A DNA stretch of 64,000 nt. It comes from Olleya sp. Bg11-27 (lineage in GTDB: Bacteria > Bacteroidota > Bacteroidia > Flavobacteriales > Flavobacteriaceae). A program made the translations under genes and the position numbers. The first letter of the stretch is position 1, and each line of letters opens with the position of its first letter. Shown here piece after piece: positions 60,367 to 64,000 of this stretch. The stretch is from NCBI RefSeq assembly GCF_002831645.1, contig NZ_CP025117.1:3053001-3117000 (forward strand), given 5' to 3'. The notes beneath the pieces are model-generated. The model was not told where the DNA came from. It made no database searches and saw only the letters and a program-made list of their open reading frames with translations.

Positions 60367-60996
60367 ATGAAAAAATTAGTACTATTATTTACAGGTCTGT
60401 TAATTGGATTAACTACCGTAACAGCAGAAACGAAGTCTGCATCGCAAGGTGAAGATTTAGTACAAAACAGAACGCATTATGCACAACCTATTTTATTTAC
60501 CGAACGTGGTGTCAAATTTTTAATCTTTCCTGACGGAAGTTTTGATTTTAATACACAGATAGCACAAACACAGGGTGATACCTATTACAGACGTAGCAAT
60601 TCAAAACGAAGGTCTGTTAATACAACTTATGGCGCACCGGGAAGACAGGTTAGTTATTCTAATCCAAGAAATCGTGGTATGATTGTAACTCATGATAGCG
60701 ATGGAAAAGTTAGACGTATTGGTAATGTGTTTTTAAACTATAATAGAAGTGAACAAATTAAACGTTTAGGGTCTGTTTACATCACCTACAACCGTCAAGG
60801 TTTAGTAAGTCAAATTGGAAGTATGTGTTTACAATATAACAGACGTGGTCAATTAATCAAAACGATAGGCCAAGTCAATAGATATAATACTAATAATGGG
60901 CATTACGAATATGAACCTAATAACAATGACGATTACTATTATTACAAAAAAGGAGTGAAAACTAAAAAGTCTAAACTTAAAAAAAGTAAAAAATAA
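60367..60996 (+). CDS. Secreted protein, paralogue of the 61161 gene
   Basis: A 209-aa exported protein (signal LVLLFTGLLIGLTTVTA). After ERGVKFLIFPDGSFDFN comes a run of three related segments: VRRIGNVFLNYNRSEQIK, IKRLGSVYITYNRQGLVS, VSQIGSMCLQYNRRGQLI, each a strand pair of the kind I-G-x-V-x-L-x-Y-N-x-x-G-x-v, then an Asn/Tyr stretch and a Lys-rich tail. The same module occurs in the next gene. A role at the cell surface is likely; partner unknown. Confidence 0.68.
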   Translation: MKKLVLLFTGLLIGLTTVTAETKSASQGEDLVQNRTHYAQPILFTERGVKFLIFPDGSFDFNTQIAQTQGDTYYRRSNSKRRSVNTTYGAPGRQVSYSNPRNRGMIVTHDSDGKVRRIGNVFLNYNRSEQIKRLGSVYITYNRQGLVSQIGSMCLQYNRRGQLIKTIGQVNRYNTNNGHYEYEPNNNDDYYYYKKGVKTKKSKLKKSKK

Positions 60997-61014
60997 TTAC
61001 TTTTTTCTCCCAAT

Positions 61015-61050
61015 AAAAAAAGCCATGAACTGATGTTTCTGGCTTTTTTG
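61015..61050 (+). terminator. Imperfect hairpin terminator between the two paralogues
   Basis: AAAAAAGCCA--TGGCTTTTTT with a long loop that itself pairs GAAC/GTTTC; T-run follows. Confidence 0.6.
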
Positions 61051-61160
61051 TTATTTACAAACCTCATAAAAACTCTTAAAACCCTTGCTTTTACTGTGTT
61101 TTCCATTTTTGGCACGATGCTTGTAATTATGTTAGTGTTCAACAATTAAAATAATACATT

Positions 61161-62342
61161 ATGAAAAACATATTCCTTTTATTAACAGCTTTAGTCCTTA
61201 GTGGGTTTACTGTTAATGCAGACACAAAAAATACATTAGATGATGGTATCATCAACAACACTTATGTAAGAGGTTACGGAAATTCTTTCATATTTGAAGA
61301 ATCAGGAATTGAATTTTCTGTTTATGCAGATGGACAGTTTGACTTTTATATGCCAAATTATGGTCCTAAAGTTAATGTAGAAATTAACAATAGAAACACA
61401 AGTATTAGTTTTAATACAGGTTACGATTATGGTGCTTATGTACAGTATGACGAATTTGGAGCTATTATACAAGTAGAAAACACTCCTGTTTATTATGACT
61501 ATTATGGTCGTGTAAACCAAGTAGGAAATGTTTACATCAATTATAATAGTAGAGGTTATGTAAACCGTGTAGGTGGCTTATATGTACATTATAACCGTTA
61601 CAACCGTTATTCTCATTGCACAGGATTTATTAACGTGTACAACAGAGCTTATGTTTACAGAGCATGGCATTCGTATTACACGTTACCTTCAGCACATTAC
61701 CGTGTAGTATATACAACGCCTTACAGACAACATTATACACCTACAAGATATAGATATGATAGACCTTACGTTAACAATAGCAGACGTAGAACGGCTGTAG
61801 CTAATAGAAGAGGGAATTCAATCTCAAGAAACAGAAGTCTAGCCTCTAGAAACGATGGTAGAACACCTAGAGTAAATAGTACACCACGTACAAGAAACAA
61901 TAGAGCAACTACAACGCCTAGAACAAGAGGAAACCGAACAGTTAATGCGACTCCTAGAACTAGAAATAATAGTGCTACAACTAGTACACCAAGAACAAGA
62001 GGTAACCAAACAACGACTTCTACTCCAAGAACTCGAAACAACAGCGCTACAACGAGTACACCAAGAACAAGAGGTAATCAAACAACGACTTCTACTCCAA
62101 GAACTAGAAGTAATAGCGCTACGACGAGTACACCAAGAACAAGAGGTAATCAAACAACGACTTCTACTCCAAGAACTAGAAGTAATACAACAAGCAGCAC
62201 GCCTAGAACAAGAAATACTGTAAGTACAAAATCAAATAGAAGCAATACAAGAGCTACAACAACTAGAAAAACAACGTCAAAGCCAAGAACAACCAGTTCT
62301 AGAAGTTCTTCTTCAAAGACAAGAAGTACAAGGACTAGATAA
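61161..62342 (+). CDS. Secreted protein with repeat-rich basic C-terminus
   Basis: A 393-aa exported protein (signal IFLLLTALVLSGFTVNA). The N-terminal half contains ESGIEFSVYADGQFDFYMPN and repeated YNRYGRVNQVGNVYINYNSRG-like strand pairs, as in the gene at 60367. From about residue 205 the chain is a low-complexity Thr/Arg/Pro/Asn region with STPRTRGNQTTTSTPRTRNN units, ending in a Ser/Arg/Thr tail. The tail is strongly basic, as in proteins that bind cell wall, DNA or matrix polymers. A surface/matrix role is inferred. Confidence 0.68.
   Translation: MKNIFLLLTALVLSGFTVNADTKNTLDDGIINNTYVRGYGNSFIFEESGIEFSVYADGQFDFYMPNYGPKVNVEINNRNTSISFNTGYDYGAYVQYDEFGAIIQVENTPVYYDYYGRVNQVGNVYINYNSRGYVNRVGGLYVHYNRYNRYSHCTGFINVYNRAYVYRAWHSYYTLPSAHYRVVYTTPYRQHYTPTRYRYDRPYVNNSRRRTAVANRRGNSISRNRSLASRNDGRTPRVNSTPRTRNNRATTTPRTRGNRTVNATPRTRNNSATTSTPRTRGNQTTTSTPRTRNNSATTSTPRTRGNQTTTSTPRTRSNSATTSTPRTRGNQTTTSTPRTRSNTTSSTPRTRNTVSTKSNRSNTRATTTRKTTSKPRTTSSRSSSSKTRSTRTR
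61980..62195 (+). repeat. 72-bp tandem repeat (three copies)
   Basis: A 72-bp unit starting ACxAGTACACCAAGAACAAG recurs at 61980, 62052 and 62124 and encodes 24 residues per turn; shorter, diverged units flank it. Copies 2 and 3 are nearly identical, so the number is probably variable between strains. Confidence 0.85.
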
Positions 62343-62367
62343 TACTAAAAATTAGTTGAAACATTAG

Positions 62368-62418
62368 AATCCTACAAACAGTTGTTTGCCCTCAAGCAAC
62401 CGTTTGTAGGATTTTTTT
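62368..62418. terminator. Terminator between the repeat protein and the flippase gene
   Basis: AATCCTACAAAC/GTTTGTAGGATT with a long inner part (AGTTGTTTG/CAAGCAAC) and a T-run; overlaps the flippase stop, between convergent genes. Confidence 0.78.
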
Positions 62419-63868
62419 ATGGTATAAAACGATTTAATAGTTTAGAAATATCTTCTGATAAATTAAATTTATAAACGGACAAACCATAGACTATAGATAA
62501 TAGCAATGTTTTTAGAGCAATATCTACTATGGGATGAAAAGGGAATTCCCAAAAGAATAAACCTAATCCACAAACACCAATTAAGACTAATGTTTTAAAT
62601 GTCGAAATAGTAAACGGGTGCATTTTAAACTTCTTGTAGACAAACGTTAACTTTATTATATTATATGTAAATATTGTAATACAACTAGCATATGCTGCCC
62701 CATTAATACCATAAATAGGAATAAAAATTAAATTTAAAACAACTGTTAATATTGCCAACAATACCCCAAACATGAGGACAACTCTATAATAATCACTATT
62801 AAAAAGAATAGCATTATTGTTTCCAATTAAGTTATCGGACAACTTAGCCAGACCTATTACCAAAACAACAATAAACCCTTCACTATAATTTCCTGGTATC
62901 AAAAGATACAGCTTACTTATATTGATAATAATACACAAAAAAATAAACCCACTAATAATAAATAAGTTAATCGAACTTTTTTGATACAAGGTCTTTAACT
63001 CGACCGTATTCCCTTCATTTAAAAACTTAGCCGTCAACGGATTTGCTATTTGATGCATGGCACGTGCAGGAACACCAATAACTGTGGCTATATAAATTGC
63101 TACGCCATAATAAGCAACATTGTTTAGTGCTTCAAACTGACCTAACATAAACTTATCAATCTCTAAAATAATGTTAGCCACGGAACCTGCAATAATTATT
63201 AAAGCTGAATATTTTAAAATACTAGATAGATTAGGAATTTTAGTAAATCTAAAACTAGGTAGTCTTAAACTAAACGCATACAGTGTCATTATAAATGCGC
63301 GGATAACATAGACTATGACAATGCCATAAATTAACTGATCGACCGTTACATAGCCAAAATAAAGACAAACAAGTAGTATCGTTGTAGCCCCCCTGTGAAA
63401 CACTTCACTCATAAAATTACCAAACACACTTTGCAATTGTACTTTACTCCAAGCATAAAAGACTTCAAAATAGGCAAAAGCACCTGCAGACACATAGATT
63501 AACCAGGTATAATCCTTAATAATTGCATTCTCCTTAGATAACCAATTAGCAATACTATCGTAAGCTAAATGCGTGATTACCCCTAACGGAATAATAAGTA
63601 GTAAAGGCAACAAAAGCATAACACTTAAAAAACTATTTTGGGATTGTCGGCTTTTAAAAGACGAATAAAATTTAACAATAGTATTATGCACACCAAATGC
63701 CATAAAAGGCATTAATATACTTGCGGTGGATAATATAAAAGTGATTAAACCAAAGTACTCTTCTGTTAAAAATTGGGTGTATAAAAAAATAACATTAATA
63801 GCTCCAATACCAAAACCAAAATAAGTTATAATAGTGTTTTTGATAGATTGATTAATGACTATTCCCAT
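62417..63868 (-). CDS. Oligosaccharide flippase family protein (Wzx-like)
   Basis: A 483-aa polytopic membrane protein with about 12-14 helices, starting NQSIKNTIITYFGFGIGAINVIFLYTQFLTEEYFGLI, the typical N-terminus of polysaccharide transporters in the MOP/MATE superfamily. The middle RAMHQIANPLTAKFLNEGNT and KLSDNLIGNNNAILFNSDYYR regions are usual in flavobacterial members. It should flip lipid-linked oligosaccharides across the inner membrane. The next gene on the same strand upstream is glycosyltransferase-like, so a surface polysaccharide locus begins here. Confidence 0.85.
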   Translation of the reverse strand: MGIVINQSIKNTIITYFGFGIGAINVIFLYTQFLTEEYFGLITFILSTASILMPFMAFGVHNTIVKFYSSFKSRQSQNSFLSVMLLLPLLLIIPLGVITHLAYDSIANWLSKENAIIKDYTWLIYVSAGAFAYFEVFYAWSKVQLQSVFGNFMSEVFHRGATTILLVCLYFGYVTVDQLIYGIVIVYVIRAFIMTLYAFSLRLPSFRFTKIPNLSSILKYSALIIIAGSVANIILEIDKFMLGQFEALNNVAYYGVAIYIATVIGVPARAMHQIANPLTAKFLNEGNTVELKTLYQKSSINLFIISGFIFLCIIINISKLYLLIPGNYSEGFIVVLVIGLAKLSDNLIGNNNAILFNSDYYRVVLMFGVLLAILTVVLNLIFIPIYGINGAAYASCITIFTYNIIKLTFVYKKFKMHPFTISTFKTLVLIGVCGLGLFFWEFPFHPIVDIALKTLLLSIVYGLSVYKFNLSEDISKLLNRFIP

Positions 63869-63881
63869 ATATTAAAATAAG

Positions 63882-64000
63882 TTATGAAGGGTTAATAAGC
63901 TCTGCTAAATTCTTAGTCAATTGTTGTCTAGAATACTGTTGCAGACCTATTGGATACGATTTTAAATTACTAACTTTAAAAGCCTCAAAATGTTGTTTTA
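63882..64000 (-). CDS. C-terminal end of a probable glycosyltransferase (partial)
   Basis: The window ends within this gene. The visible 38 residues include SYPIGLQQYSRQQLTKNLAELINPS, which has the look of the C-terminal helix of a group 1-type glycosyltransferase. The stop TAA is at 63882-63884, 14 bp before the flippase ATG, so the two are in one operon. The call rests on context and a short stretch. Confidence 0.45.
   Translation of the reverse strand, partial: KQHFEAFKVSNLKSYPIGLQQYSRQQLTKNLAELINPS

Overview
The window is a piece of a low-GC chromosome from a marine-type member of the Flavobacteriaceae (Bacteroidota). Supporting signs are TonB receptors with an N-terminal carboxypeptidase-regulatory domain, DUF3667, DUF6146 and DUF6787 proteins, the acyl-CoA reductase-serC-serA order, no Shine-Dalgarno sequences, and several promoters with the Bacteroidetes -7 element TAnnTTTG. 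The genus cannot be fixed from this sequence alone; Olleya, Lacinutrix and Psychroserpens are the kind of relatives I would expect.

Left core block (1-22 kb). It holds an M14 carboxypeptidase cut by the window edge and an XRE regulator with a cluster of TTTACAATTGTAA operators between them. Then come a small lipoprotein, TerC, the parE-parC pair (topoisomerase IV), an SRPBCC protein, the YchF GTPase, a large TonB receptor, a ferredoxin, a LuxC-type acyl-CoA reductase with serC and a serA-like dehydrogenase (serine/PLP branch), a DUF937 protein, and a putative metal/organic-ligand uptake cluster (His-rich exported peptide, TonB receptor, lipoprotein).

Central accessory block (about 22.5-44.7 kb). 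This is the most interesting part. About 16 small units, each with one or two genes on the + strand, lie head to tail. Every unit begins with GTT-RRY-like bases, and the reverse complement of those same first ~10 bases comes back just after its last gene (for example GTTAGCATAC ... GTATGCTAAC). The ~120-200 bp between units, or ~390 bp in a long form, can fold into a long imperfect hairpin. This is the architecture of integron gene cassettes and attC sites, here without an integrase in view (a CALIN-like array). Payloads include a second methionine aminopeptidase, an ADP-ribosylglycohydrolase, an esterase-TPR lipoprotein, an ExbD-like lipoprotein, a 1085-aa protein with a PIN-like C-terminus, a DUF4145-like protein, a tandem-repeat protein, several lipoproteins/exported proteins, and one cassette with no gene. 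Two diverged IS110-family elements sit at the same point of two attC-like sites. The non-coding end of each contains a stem-loop whose internal-loop bases match its own target, as expected of a bridge RNA. An intact IS1182-family element and a decayed relative follow two near-identical cassettes.

Right core block (44.7-64 kb). It holds an NAD(P)-binding oxidoreductase, a YARHG-type exported protein and gcvT sharing an identical leader motif, glsA, an RmlD-like reductase, pterin dehydratase, an S41 protease, YebC, Bcp, an endonuclease III without Fe-S cysteines, a 51-aa conserved peptide, an ECF sigma factor, uvrA, membrane proteins, two related exported proteins (one with a 72-bp tandem repeat tail), and the start of a polysaccharide locus (flippase and a glycosyltransferase-like gene end).
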